In this document: one piece after another, positions 41,355 through 49,957 of the stretch | Layout of the letters: each line of letters begins with the position of its first letter | How positions within the stretch are numbered: position 1 is the stretch's first letter | Origin: Candidatus Rubrivivax defluviihabitans | GTDB lineage: Bacteria; Pseudomonadota; Gammaproteobacteria; Burkholderiales; Burkholderiaceae_C | DNA: 64,000 bases | Direction of reading: 5' to 3' | Assembly (NCBI GenBank): GCA_016709385.1 | Contig: JADJMW010000002.1 | Span: 62,001 to 126,000, forward strand | The notes under the pieces: generated by a model | Database searches by the model: none | The model's input: the letters and a program-made list of their open reading frames with translations, nothing else | Told to the model about the DNA's origin: nothing | Translations under genes and position numbers: made by a program

Positions 41355-43351
41355 TGCCCGCTTCGGCCCTGGCCCAGATCCTGCTGCTGCTGGGCAGCGC
41401 CGTGGCCATCGTGCTGGTCTTCCAGCGGCTGCGCGTGCCGTCCGTTCTGGCTTACCTGTTGATCGGCGTGCTGCTGGGGCCGCACACCGCAGGCCCGGTG
41501 GTCGACGCACCGCCGCTGCAGGCGCTGGCCGAGTTCGGCATCGTCTTCCTGCTGTTCACCATCGGGCTTAATTTTTCGCTGCCGCAGATCCATGCGCTGC
41601 GCCACATGGTGCTCGGGCTGGGCACCGCGCAGGTGATGCTCACGACCGTGGCCGTGGGTCTGATCGGCTGGGCGGCCGGGCTGGCGCCGGCTGCCGCCTT
41701 CGTCGTCGGCGCGGTGTTCGCGCAGTCGTCGACGACGATCATCAGCCGGCAGCTCGCCGAGCAGTCCGAGGAAAACGGGCGCCATGCCCGGCTCGGGGTG
41801 GCGATGTCGGTGTTCCAGGACGTGACGGCGGTGCCCTTCGTGGTCGTCATCCCGGTGCTGGCCACGGCCGGCGCCGCCGCGCTCGGCACGTCGCTGGCAT
41901 GGGCCTTGGCGAAGGCCGCGCTGGCGCTGGTGCTCGTGGTGTTCGTCGGGCGCTGGCTGCTGCGGCCGCTGTTCCACCTCGTCGCGGCGCGCCGTTCGGC
42001 AGAGCTGTTCACGTTGACGGTGCTGTTCGTCTCGCTCGCCGCAGGCGCCACCACGCATGTCCTGGGGCTTTCGATGGCCTTTGGCGCCTTCCTCGCCGGC
42101 ATGGTGCTGGGCGAGACCGAGTTCCGCCACCAGGTGGAAACGACGATCCGGCCGTTCCGCGACGTGCTGCTGGGCTTGTTCTTCGTCGGCATCGGCATGA
42201 TCGTCGACCCGGCTGCACTGGCGCGGGTATGGCCCATGGGACTGCTCGGCGCCGCGCTGCTGCTGGTCGTCAAGTGCCTGCTGGTGGCTGCGATCGTGCG
42301 CCGGGCCGGCATCGACTGGCTCACGGCCTGGCGCACCGGGATGCTGCTGGCGGTCGGCGGCGAATTCGGCTTCGCGCTGCTGGCGCTCGGGCTGCAGGCG
42401 CAGGTGCTCAGCGAGACGGTGGCGCAGATGGTGCTGGCGTCGGTGCTATTTTCGATGCTCGCCGGCCCGCTGCTGATCCGCTTCAACCATGCGCTGGCCC
42501 TGCGCCTGGCGCCGCGGGCGCCGGCCCCCGCCGAGCCCGGGCCACAACAGCCCCATCTGCCACCGGCCGCGCCGCTGGCCGGGCACGTGCTGCTGGCCGG
42601 CTACGGCCGCATCGGCCAGAGCCTGGGCCACCTGCTCGAGGCCGAGGGCCTGCCATGGGCGGCGCTGGACCTGGACGTGGAGCGCGTGCGAGAGGCGCGC
42701 CTGGCGGGCGAACAAGTGCATTACGGCGACGGCGCGCAGATCGACCTGCTCGAGGCACTGGGCCTGGCGGCGGCGCGTCTGGTCGTCATCACCCACGACG
42801 ACAGCGCGGCCGCACTGAAGACCCTGCAACAGATCCGCGTCCGCCACCCCCGGCTGGCCGTGATGGTGCGCACACGCGACCTCAGCGCGGTCGACGAACT
42901 CCGCGCCGCGGGTGCCACCGAGATCTTCCCCGAGACGCTGGAGGCCGGGTTGATGATCGCGTCACAGGCCTTGCTGACCCTGGGCGTGCCGTTGGCACGC
43001 GTGCTGCGGCAGGTGCGGGCGCAGCGCGCCGGCCACTACAGGCAACTGCGCGAGCTGTTTCCCGGCGACGCCACGCACGCGTCCAGCGACGACGACCCCG
43101 ACGCAGACCGGCTGCACGCGCTGCGCCTGCCCGAGGACAGCAGCTACCGCGGGCAGCCGCTGTCGGACCTGCCCCTTCAGGGCGTGGTGATCACGGCGCT
43201 GGTGCGGGCGGGGCAGCGGCGGCTGCAGCCCACGCCGGAGACGCTGCTCGAGGGGAACGACACGCTGGTGCTGTTCGGGCCGCCCGAGGCCCTGGCGCGA
43301 GCCGAGACACGCCTGCTGGCGTCGGTCTGGTCAAGATTTGAATCGACATGA
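41354..43351 (+). CDS. CPA2-type (Kef/Ybal-like) cation:proton antiporter with RCK domains
   Basis: A 665-residue protein. Residues 1-385 are the Na/H-exchanger membrane domain (about 12 helices, SVFQDVTAVP and FFVGIGMIVD motifs). Residues near 410-530 form a TrkA-N NAD-binding domain (LLAGYGRIGQSLGHLL), and a TrkA-C domain occupies about 565-655 (LRLPEDSSYRGQPLSDL...). This is the architecture of potassium-efflux antiporters such as YbaL/KefB. It probably expels potassium or sodium in exchange for protons under stress. Its ATG shares one base with the preceding TGA. Confidence 0.93.
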   Translation: MPASALAQILLLLGSAVAIVLVFQRLRVPSVLAYLLIGVLLGPHTAGPVVDAPPLQALAEFGIVFLLFTIGLNFSLPQIHALRHMVLGLGTAQVMLTTVAVGLIGWAAGLAPAAAFVVGAVFAQSSTTIISRQLAEQSEENGRHARLGVAMSVFQDVTAVPFVVVIPVLATAGAAALGTSLAWALAKAALALVLVVFVGRWLLRPLFHLVAARRSAELFTLTVLFVSLAAGATTHVLGLSMAFGAFLAGMVLGETEFRHQVETTIRPFRDVLLGLFFVGIGMIVDPAALARVWPMGLLGAALLLVVKCLLVAAIVRRAGIDWLTAWRTGMLLAVGGEFGFALLALGLQAQVLSETVAQMVLASVLFSMLAGPLLIRFNHALALRLAPRAPAPAEPGPQQPHLPPAAPLAGHVLLAGYGRIGQSLGHLLEAEGLPWAALDLDVERVREARLAGEQVHYGDGAQIDLLEALGLAAARLVVITHDDSAAALKTLQQIRVRHPRLAVMVRTRDLSAVDELRAAGATEIFPETLEAGLMIASQALLTLGVPLARVLRQVRAQRAGHYRQLRELFPGDATHASSDDDPDADRLHALRLPEDSSYRGQPLSDLPLQGVVITALVRAGQRRLQPTPETLLEGNDTLVLFGPPEALARAETRLLASVWSRFEST

Positions 43352-43427
43352 ATCGCCACAGCGCCATAGCGTGCCTTGCCACGCCCGTCACCCGGGCGGC
43401 CACCTTGCGCGAATTGGAGACGCCACA

Positions 43428-44333
43428 ATGAGCCCGTTGACCTCGATCCTTGCCGCCACCGATTTTTCGGCCCACGCCCGCCACGCCACCGACCGCGCGG
43501 CGCTCTTGGCGCACGAAACGGGCGCGCGGCTGACGCTGATGCACGCGCTTTCCGGCAGCGCGCTGGCCGAGTTGCGGCAGTGGCTGGGTGCGGGCCACGC
43601 CGGCGAGCAGCAGCTCGTGGAACAGACACGGCGCAGCCTGGAGCAGGCGGCCACCGAACTCGGCGCCGCGCGCCGCGTGGCCGTGCACACGCACCTGGGC
43701 ACCGGCGCCGCGGTGGACTGCATCGGCCAGCAGGCCGACGCCGTGAACGCCGACCTGCTGGTGCTGGGCGCCCGCGGCAGCGGCTTCCTGCGCCGGCTGG
43801 TGCTGGGCACCACGGCCGAGCGGCTGCTGCGCCGCACCACGCGCCCGTTGCTGGTGGTGCGGCAGACGGCGCACGAACCCTACCGCCGCGTGCTCGTGGC
43901 GCTGGACTTCTCGCCCTGGTCGGCGCAGGCCTTGCGGCTGGCGCGGCGCGCAGCGCCGCATGCCCGACTGGTGCTGTTGAGCGCCTTCCAGGTGCCGTTC
44001 GAGGAGAAGCTGCGCTTTGCCGGCGTCGACGCCGCCACCCTGGACCATTACCGCGCCCAGGCCCGTGCCCTGGCCACGCAGCGCCTGTATGCCGCGGCGC
44101 ACGATGCCGGGCTCAAACCCGGGCACTGGGACGCCCGCATCGTGGAGGGCGACGCCTCGCAGCGTATCCTCGAACACGAGCAGGAGTCCGACTGCGACCT
44201 CGTCGTGGTCGGCAAGCACGGCCAGAGCGCGGCCGAGGAACTGCTGCTGGGCAGCGTGACCAAGCATGTGCTGGACGAGGGCAGCGCCGACGTGCTGGTC
44301 TCGACCGCGCCAACCCCGCCAGTGCCGGCCTGA
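43428..44333 (+). CDS. universal stress protein, tandem UspA domains (second copy)
   Basis: A 301-residue protein with two UspA domains. ATP-loop motifs are visible in both halves: LLVLGARGSGFLRRLVLGTTAERLLR and LVVVGKHGQSAAEELLLGSVTKHVL. The start at 43428 (MSPLTSILAATDFS) follows a TTGGAGA ribosome site. It lies between the CPA2 antiporter and the HPF gene in the same direction. Together with the divergent usp gene at 36.6-37.5 kb it brackets the ion-transport genes. Confidence 0.92.
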   Translation: MSPLTSILAATDFSAHARHATDRAALLAHETGARLTLMHALSGSALAELRQWLGAGHAGEQQLVEQTRRSLEQAATELGAARRVAVHTHLGTGAAVDCIGQQADAVNADLLVLGARGSGFLRRLVLGTTAERLLRRTTRPLLVVRQTAHEPYRRVLVALDFSPWSAQALRLARRAAPHARLVLLSAFQVPFEEKLRFAGVDAATLDHYRAQARALATQRLYAAAHDAGLKPGHWDARIVEGDASQRILEHEQESDCDLVVVGKHGQSAAEELLLGSVTKHVLDEGSADVLVSTAPTPPVPA

Positions 44334-44384
44334 ACCGATGCCGGCGCCACGAGTCGAATTTCTTACAACCCCGAGGAGTGATAC

Positions 44385-44735
44385 ATGCAAGTCCAACTCA
44401 ATACCGACAGCCGCGTGCAGGGTGCCGAATCGCTGGCCGCGTGGGTCGAGACAGAACTCAAGCACAAGCTGGCACGCTTTCGCGACCAGATCACGCGCAT
44501 CGAGGTCCATTTGAGCGACATCAATGGCGAACGTGTCGGCGGCGGCGAGAAGCGCTGCCTGCTGGAGGCGCGCCTCACCGGCCGCCAGCCGGTGGCCGTC
44601 AGCCACAACGCCGACAAGGTGGCCGACGCCGTGTACGGCGCGGCCGACAAGATGCTGCGCGCGCTGGACTCCGCGCTGGGCAAGGTGCGCAAGGTGAAAG
44701 GCGGGGAAACCATCCGCGGAGAGGGCGGCCTGTAA
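44385..44735 (+). CDS. HPF/RaiA-family ribosome-associated factor
   Basis: A 116-residue protein of the ribosomal S30AE fold (MQVQLNTDSRVQG, FRDQITRIEVHLSDIN, CLLEARLTGRQPVAVSH, NADKVADAVYGAADKM). Such factors bind the 30S subunit and hibernate or protect ribosomes when growth stops. It is not next to rpoN, where the housekeeping hpf gene normally lies, so it is probably a second copy dedicated to this stress cluster (inference). An AGGAGTGATAC ribosome site precedes the ATG. Confidence 0.88.
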   Translation: MQVQLNTDSRVQGAESLAAWVETELKHKLARFRDQITRIEVHLSDINGERVGGGEKRCLLEARLTGRQPVAVSHNADKVADAVYGAADKMLRALDSALGKVRKVKGGETIRGEGGL

Positions 44736-44805
44736 GCGCAGCCCCGTTACATTCGCTGCGCACGCACCTCGGCCGGCTTGAAGACCCGACCGGAAACGCC
44801 TGCCG

Positions 44806-46452
44806 ATGGCCGATGACGCCTGGTCGGTGATCGGCCCGTTCGTCGGCGGGCTGGGCTTGTTCTTGCTCGGTATGAGCATGATGACCGACGGCCTGAAGCT
44901 GGCTGCCGGTCCGGCCCTGCACCGCATCCTGAGCAGTGCCACGCGCACGCGCTGGCATGCGCTGGGATCCGGGGCGCTGGTGACGGGCCTTGTGCAGTCC
45001 TCCAGCGCCGTCACCGTGGCGGCCATCGGTTTCGTCAACGCCGGGCTGCTGGGCTTGGCGCCGGCGCTGTGGGTGCTGTTCGGCTCCAACGTCGGCTCCA
45101 CGATGACGGGCTGGATCGTGGCCCTGGTGGGGCTGAAGTTCAAGATCGAGGCGCTGGCGCTGCCGCTGGTGGGCGCCGGCATGATGCTGCGGCTCACCGG
45201 GGAAGGCCAGCGCCGCGGCGCCCTCGGCACGGCCGTGGCCGGTTTCGGGCTGCTGTTCCTGGGCATCGCGCTGCTGCAGCAGTCCTTCGACGGCCTGGCC
45301 GGACAGGTGGCTCTGCCGCAGGGCGACGGGCCGCTGGCGGTGCTGGCGCAGGTGCTCGTCGGCGTGCTGATGACGGTGCTGATGCAGTCCTCGGCGGCTT
45401 CGATGACGATCACGCTGACGGCGGCGCAGGGCGGCCTGATCACGGCCCAGGGTGCGGCGGCGGTGATCATCGGCGCCAATATCGGCACCACCGCGACCGC
45501 CTTGCTGGCGGCCATCGGCGCCACGCCCAACGCACGCCGCGTGGCCGCAGCGCACGTGATCTTCAACGTGCTCACCGCCTGCGTGGCGCTGGCGCTGCTG
45601 CCCTGGCTGATCGGCGCGCTGGCCACGGCGCGCGCAGCACTCGGGCTGGCACCCGACGCGGCGGCCAAACTGGCGCTGTTCCACACCACCTTCAACCTGC
45701 TGGGCGTGTTGCTGATGTGGCCGCTGGCCGACGTGCTGACGCGCTGGCTGCTGCAGCGCTTTCGCGCCCGCGAGGAAGACGAGGCCCAGCCCCGCCACCT
45801 GGACGACAACGTGCTGGCCGTGCCCACCCTGGCCATGGACGCGCTGGAGCGCGAGGTGGGCCGCACCGGCCATCTGGCGCTGCAACTGGCGCGCTCGGCC
45901 CTGGCGGGCGCCGAGGTCGCGGCGCTGGCGCGCGAAGAGGCGGTGGTGGCGCGGCTGGACGCCGCGGTGGAGGCCTTCGTGGAGCGCATGAGCCGCGGCG
46001 CCATGCCGCAAGGCACGGCCGAGCGCCTGGCGCGCACGCTGCGCGTGCAGCGCTACCACGAGACCACCGCAGAGCAGGCGCTCGCCGCGGCGCCGCTGCG
46101 GCCGCCGGCCGCAGGCGGCGCCGAGGTCGAGGCCCGCCATGGGGCCTTCGTGGAGCAGGCCCATGCCTTGCTGATCCTGTGCGACCCTACGCTGGGCGAG
46201 GCCGATGCCGCGGCCATCGACAGCGCCTTGCAGGCCAGTGAAGTGGCGTACCAGGATTTGAAGACCGCGCTGCTGGCGGCCGGTGCCACGGGCAACGTGC
46301 ACGTGGCCGACATGGAAGCCGCCCTGCGCCGCTACAGTGCCATGCGCCGCGCCGTGCAGCAGGCGGCCAAGGCGAAGCAGCGGCTGACGGTGCCCGCCCC
46401 GCGTGCCGACGGTACGGCCCGCGCCGAACCCCAACCCGCACAAACCCCTTGA
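44806..46452 (+). CDS. Na/Pi-cotransporter family protein with PhoU-like tail
   Basis: A 548-residue protein. The membrane half contains two repeats with QSSSA and QSSAAS motifs (VTGLVQSSSAVTVAAIG, VLMQSSAASMTITL), diagnostic of NptA/SLC34-type carriers. From about residue 330 a helical PhoU-like cytosolic domain follows. It probably moves phosphate with sodium; some members efflux phosphate. The last codons overlap the next gene (TGATG). It extends the rightward cluster after HPF. Confidence 0.9.
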   Translation: MADDAWSVIGPFVGGLGLFLLGMSMMTDGLKLAAGPALHRILSSATRTRWHALGSGALVTGLVQSSSAVTVAAIGFVNAGLLGLAPALWVLFGSNVGSTMTGWIVALVGLKFKIEALALPLVGAGMMLRLTGEGQRRGALGTAVAGFGLLFLGIALLQQSFDGLAGQVALPQGDGPLAVLAQVLVGVLMTVLMQSSAASMTITLTAAQGGLITAQGAAAVIIGANIGTTATALLAAIGATPNARRVAAAHVIFNVLTACVALALLPWLIGALATARAALGLAPDAAAKLALFHTTFNLLGVLLMWPLADVLTRWLLQRFRAREEDEAQPRHLDDNVLAVPTLAMDALEREVGRTGHLALQLARSALAGAEVAALAREEAVVARLDAAVEAFVERMSRGAMPQGTAERLARTLRVQRYHETTAEQALAAAPLRPPAAGGAEVEARHGAFVEQAHALLILCDPTLGEADAAAIDSALQASEVAYQDLKTALLAAGATGNVHVADMEAALRRYSAMRRAVQQAAKAKQRLTVPAPRADGTARAEPQPAQTP

Positions 46453-47489
46453 TGCGCATCGAAGAGATCCGCCAGCGCCTGCGCGCTCTGGGCGCCGGCC
46501 CGCGCCATGAAGCGCATGTGCTGCGGTGCTGGTCGCAGGCCTTGCCGCAGGACGGCGGCAAGCGGCGGCTCGAACACTTTCTGCCGCAGCCGCTGCGCCA
46601 GGCCTTGCCGGGGTTGAGCGAAGAACTCGCCGGCCTGGCACGGCTGCAGTCGGAACACCCGGCCCGCGACGGCTCGGCCCGGCTGCTGGTGGCGCTGGCC
46701 GACGGCCAGGCGGTGGAAGCCGTACGGCTGCCGCGCGACGGCCTGTGCGTCTCCACCCAGGTCGGATGCGCCGTGGGCTGCGTCTTCTGCATGACCGGCC
46801 AGGGCGGGCTGCAGCGACAGCTGGGCAGTGCCGAGATCGTGGCCCAGGTGGTGCTGGCGCGTACGCGCGGGCGGGTGAAGCGAGTGGTCTTCATGGGCAT
46901 GGGCGAGCCGGCGCACAACCTGGAAAACGTGCTGGAGGCGATCGACCTGCTCGGCAGCGCCGGCGCCGTGGGCCACAAGAACCTGGTCTTCTCCACGGTG
47001 GGCGACGCGCGCGTCTTCGAGCGCCTGCCTCAAGGCCGCGTGAAGCCGGCGCTGGCGCTTTCGCTGCACAGCACCAAGACCGCATTGCGCGCCGAGCTGC
47101 TGCCGCGCGCACCTCGTTGGGAGCCGGCCGACCTCGTGGCGGCCGGCGAGGCCTATGCCCGCTTCAGCGGCTACCCGATCCAGTACCAGTGGACGCTGAT
47201 CGAAGGCGTGAACGACGGCGACGACGAAGTGGATGGCATCGCCACGCTGCTGGCCGGCAAGTACGCGATGATGAATTTCATCCCCTACAACGCCGTCGAA
47301 GGCCTGCCCTTCAGGCGCCCGGCGTGGGAGCGCGCGGCAGCGATGGCACGCGCACTCAACCGGCGCGGTGTGCTCACGCGGCTGCGGCGTTCGGCGGGCC
47401 AGGACGTGGACGGTGGCTGCGGGCAGCTGCGCGCACGAACCGCCACGGCAAGACCGCGATCCATCCCGATCCAGACGGCGGAGCGATGA
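46452..47489 (+). CDS. RlmN/Cfr-like radical SAM methyltransferase
   Basis: A 345-residue enzyme with the radical SAM cluster motif at C106, C110 and C113 (VGCAVGCVFC). The two methyl-transfer cysteines are also present: C99 in GLCVSTQVGC and the C-terminal one in DVDGGCGQL. The full RlmN catalytic set is therefore there. It is shorter than housekeeping RlmN (about 370-400 residues). Its location in a stress/ion cluster rather than beside ndk suggests a paralogue. The RNA target (A2503 of 23S, tRNA or another) is unknown. It overlaps the genes on both sides. Confidence 0.87.
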   Translation: MRIEEIRQRLRALGAGPRHEAHVLRCWSQALPQDGGKRRLEHFLPQPLRQALPGLSEELAGLARLQSEHPARDGSARLLVALADGQAVEAVRLPRDGLCVSTQVGCAVGCVFCMTGQGGLQRQLGSAEIVAQVVLARTRGRVKRVVFMGMGEPAHNLENVLEAIDLLGSAGAVGHKNLVFSTVGDARVFERLPQGRVKPALALSLHSTKTALRAELLPRAPRWEPADLVAAGEAYARFSGYPIQYQWTLIEGVNDGDDEVDGIATLLAGKYAMMNFIPYNAVEGLPFRRPAWERAAAMARALNRRGVLTRLRRSAGQDVDGGCGQLRARTATARPRSIPIQTAER

Positions 47490-49126
47490 CGCCGGCGCCG
47501 CCGCCGCAGCCGTCGCCGACGGATCGCCGCCTCGCGCTGGGTCCGGGTGCCGGCCGCGGGCCCTTGGCCGCTGCGCTGCTGCTTTCGCTGGCCATGCACG
47601 CGCTGCTGTTGAACCTGGTCCAGAGCGGCCAAGGATCGGGCCTTCCGGGCTTCAGCTTCCCGTGGCAGGAACGGCGGGGCGAGGCGCCGCCCTTGCGCAT
47701 GATGATCGTTCCGTTGCGTTCGGCGCCCATACCGGGGGAAGCCCCACCGGCACCCCTGCAGGCCGTCGCGCAGGTCCTCACACCGGGTGCTGCGCCGCCG
47801 CCGGCGGCAAGGCACGAAGCGCCCCTGGCCGGCGCAACGCCGCCGACGCCCGACGCGGCGCCCGCACCCACCACCGAGCCACCCGCTTTTACCGATCGTT
47901 CCGTCGCGGCCGCGCTGGCACCGGTTCCTGCACCACTGCTCGAGTCGATGCCTGCACCGGCGGCCCCGCCGATCGCGGCACCGGCCTTGATCACCACGAA
48001 GCAGCCCGAGGCTCCCACCTGGGTCGTGCCGCCAGCGGCCGAACTGCCGGCACCCACCATCGCCGCCGACCCGGGTGCCTCCAGCCCGCAACCCGCGCCA
48101 CAAGCGCCTGCCGACAGCACGGACGAGCGGCCGCAGCCGGTCGAGCCGCCGCTTCGGCCAGCCGCCGAGGCGCCGGCCCAGCCCGACGCTGCGCAGGCGG
48201 AGATGCGGCAGCAGGCCGAACGGCAGGAGGCGGAACGTATCGCAGCCGCGCGCCTGGACCTCGAGCGCCGGGAAGCAGAGCAACGGAAGGCCGCCGTCGA
48301 GGCAGCGGCGCGGGCCGAGGCCGCGCGGCTGGAAGCGCAACGCCTGGAAGCGGCGCGCCAGGCGGCCCTGCTGCAGGAGGCCGCCCGGGCCGAAGCCGCG
48401 AGGCAGGAAGCCGTTCGCGCCGACGCGCGGCGAATCGAGGCCGCGCGCCTGGAAGCCGAGCGCAAGGAGTTGGCAGCGAGGCAGGAGGCCGAAAGGGCCT
48501 TGGCCGCGCGGCTCGAGGCACAGCGTCTGGAGCTTGCCCGGCGGGAAGCCGCCAGGCTGGAGGCGGCGCGCATCGAGGCGGAACGTCGGGAGGCCGAACG
48601 CCTGGAGGCAACGCGCCTGGCAGCGGCGCGGGACGCCGCGGCACAGGAGGCAGACGCACGCCGCGAGGCGGCACGGCGGGCGATGGGTCGGCAGCTCGAC
48701 GAGGAGGCCGCCCGGCGCGAAGCGGCCGCCAATGCGACGCGCCCGTCCGATACGCGCCCGTCCTCCTGGAGCAGCGCAAGGCGTGGCCGGCTGTTCGGGC
48801 GCACCGACGCCCACCGCGAACTCGTGCAGTACGCCGAGGCCTTTGCGCGCAGGATCCAGCTCAACACGACGATGGCCATGGTGGCCGAGGCGGCCGCGCA
48901 GCCCCACACCGCCCCCCTCGTCACGGTGGCGATCCGCAGCGACGGTTCGATCGAATCGGTGAGCTTCGTCGTTTCCAGCGGCGTGGCGGCCATCGACGAG
49001 GCGATCACTCGCATCGTGCACAGCCAGGCGCCCTACCCGGCGTTCCCGCCGGGCCTGGCGCGCGACTTCGACGTGATCGAGATCCGCCGAAGCTGGCACT
49101 TCGACATGGCGATCCGCCTGTACTGA
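47486..49126 (+). CDS. TolA/TonB-like energy-transducing envelope protein
   Basis: A 546-residue protein: a short proline-rich start, one membrane helix (LAAALLLSLAMHALLLNLV, about residues 27-45), and a proline/alanine-rich periplasmic stretch to about 240. A long TolA-like coiled coil (about 240-420) of repeated AARLEAERRE-type units follows, then a TonB C-terminal-like domain (LVTVAIRSDGSIESVSFVVSSG ... AYPAFPP-like). No exbB, exbD or tolQR genes adjoin it. Its ATG overlaps the RlmN-like stop, a coupling without an obvious functional explanation. Assignment rests on architecture. Confidence 0.82.
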   Translation: MTPAPPPQPSPTDRRLALGPGAGRGPLAAALLLSLAMHALLLNLVQSGQGSGLPGFSFPWQERRGEAPPLRMMIVPLRSAPIPGEAPPAPLQAVAQVLTPGAAPPPAARHEAPLAGATPPTPDAAPAPTTEPPAFTDRSVAAALAPVPAPLLESMPAPAAPPIAAPALITTKQPEAPTWVVPPAAELPAPTIAADPGASSPQPAPQAPADSTDERPQPVEPPLRPAAEAPAQPDAAQAEMRQQAERQEAERIAAARLDLERREAEQRKAAVEAAARAEAARLEAQRLEAARQAALLQEAARAEAARQEAVRADARRIEAARLEAERKELAARQEAERALAARLEAQRLELARREAARLEAARIEAERREAERLEATRLAAARDAAAQEADARREAARRAMGRQLDEEAARREAAANATRPSDTRPSSWSSARRGRLFGRTDAHRELVQYAEAFARRIQLNTTMAMVAEAAAQPHTAPLVTVAIRSDGSIESVSFVVSSGVAAIDEAITRIVHSQAPYPAFPPGLARDFDVIEIRRSWHFDMAIRLY

Positions 49127-49223
49127 CGGAAGCGGACGGAAGACCGATCGCGGCCGGGCGCCCTGCGCCGCGGCCCCGGCAATGCTGGACTTCGATCCCA
49201 ATGCGCGTGGGTTCTTGCACGGA

Positions 49224-49243
49224 ATTGAACAATACTGTTCAAT
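49224..49243. promoter_or_regulatory. perfect palindromic operator upstream of the TetR gene
   Basis: ATTGAACA (49224-49231) and TGTTCAAT (49236-49243) are perfect 8-bp arms around a 4-bp spacer, the form and size typical of TetR-family operators. It ends 31 bp before the TetR start. A TTGCAC (49215-49220) could be the -35, so binding would block the promoter. Binding by the adjacent regulator is inferred. Confidence 0.65.
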
Positions 49244-49274
49244 CTTGATCCCGGATGCTCATTCTCTGGTACGT

Positions 49275-49907
49275 ATGTCGAAGAACCCGGACCTCCTCCC
49301 GCTGAACCAGGCGCGTCGGCGCATCCACGCCGCTGCAATGAAGTTGTTCGCCGAACATGGCGTCACCAAGGTTCATGTCAGCGAGCTGGCGGCCGCAGCC
49401 GGCATGGCGCGCGGCACCATCTACAGCCACGTGCCCGATGTCGAGCGCCTGTTCGAGGACGTGGCGGCCGGTCTGGCGCACGAGATGATCGTGCGCGTGA
49501 AGGCCGGGTTCGCCGGCGTGGACGATCCCGCCGCGCGGCTGTCGATCGGCGTGCGCCAGTACATTCGCCGTGCCCACGAGGAGCCGCTGTGGGGCCGCTT
49601 CATGAGTCGCTTCGGCCTCAGCCCGACGCTGTTGCAGGCACTGCTCGACAGCGATCCGCTGGCCGACCTGCAGGCCGGCGTGGACTCCGACCGCTACCAC
49701 ATCGGCCGCGCCCAATTGCCCGCCATGGTGGGCCTGCTCGCCGGCGGCACCCTGGCCGCCATGCTGCCGGTGCTCGACGGCCACGCCACCTGGCGCGAGA
49801 TCGGCGCCGATACGGTCGAACTGCTGCTGGTCGCGCTCGGCATCGACCGCGCGCAGGCCCGCGCGATCGCGACCACGGAGCTGCCGCCTCTGGCCCCGCC
49901 GGTTTGA
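49275..49907 (+). CDS. TetR-family transcriptional regulator
   Basis: A 210-residue repressor. The N-terminal helix-turn-helix reads RIHAAAMKLFAEHGVTKVHVSELAAAAGMARGTIYSHV, followed by a helical ligand-binding domain. I chose the ATG at 49275; an in-frame ATG at 49182 would place the palindromic operator inside the coding region. It is followed after 50 bp by the sulfatase gene, which is its most likely target besides itself. The inducer is unknown. Confidence 0.9.
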   Translation: MSKNPDLLPLNQARRRIHAAAMKLFAEHGVTKVHVSELAAAAGMARGTIYSHVPDVERLFEDVAAGLAHEMIVRVKAGFAGVDDPAARLSIGVRQYIRRAHEEPLWGRFMSRFGLSPTLLQALLDSDPLADLQAGVDSDRYHIGRAQLPAMVGLLAGGTLAAMLPVLDGHATWREIGADTVELLLVALGIDRAQARAIATTELPPLAPPV

Positions 49908-49957
49908 CCGCACCCGGCGTCGGCCCCACTCAATTTCACCGCAAGCGAGCGTTCGAC

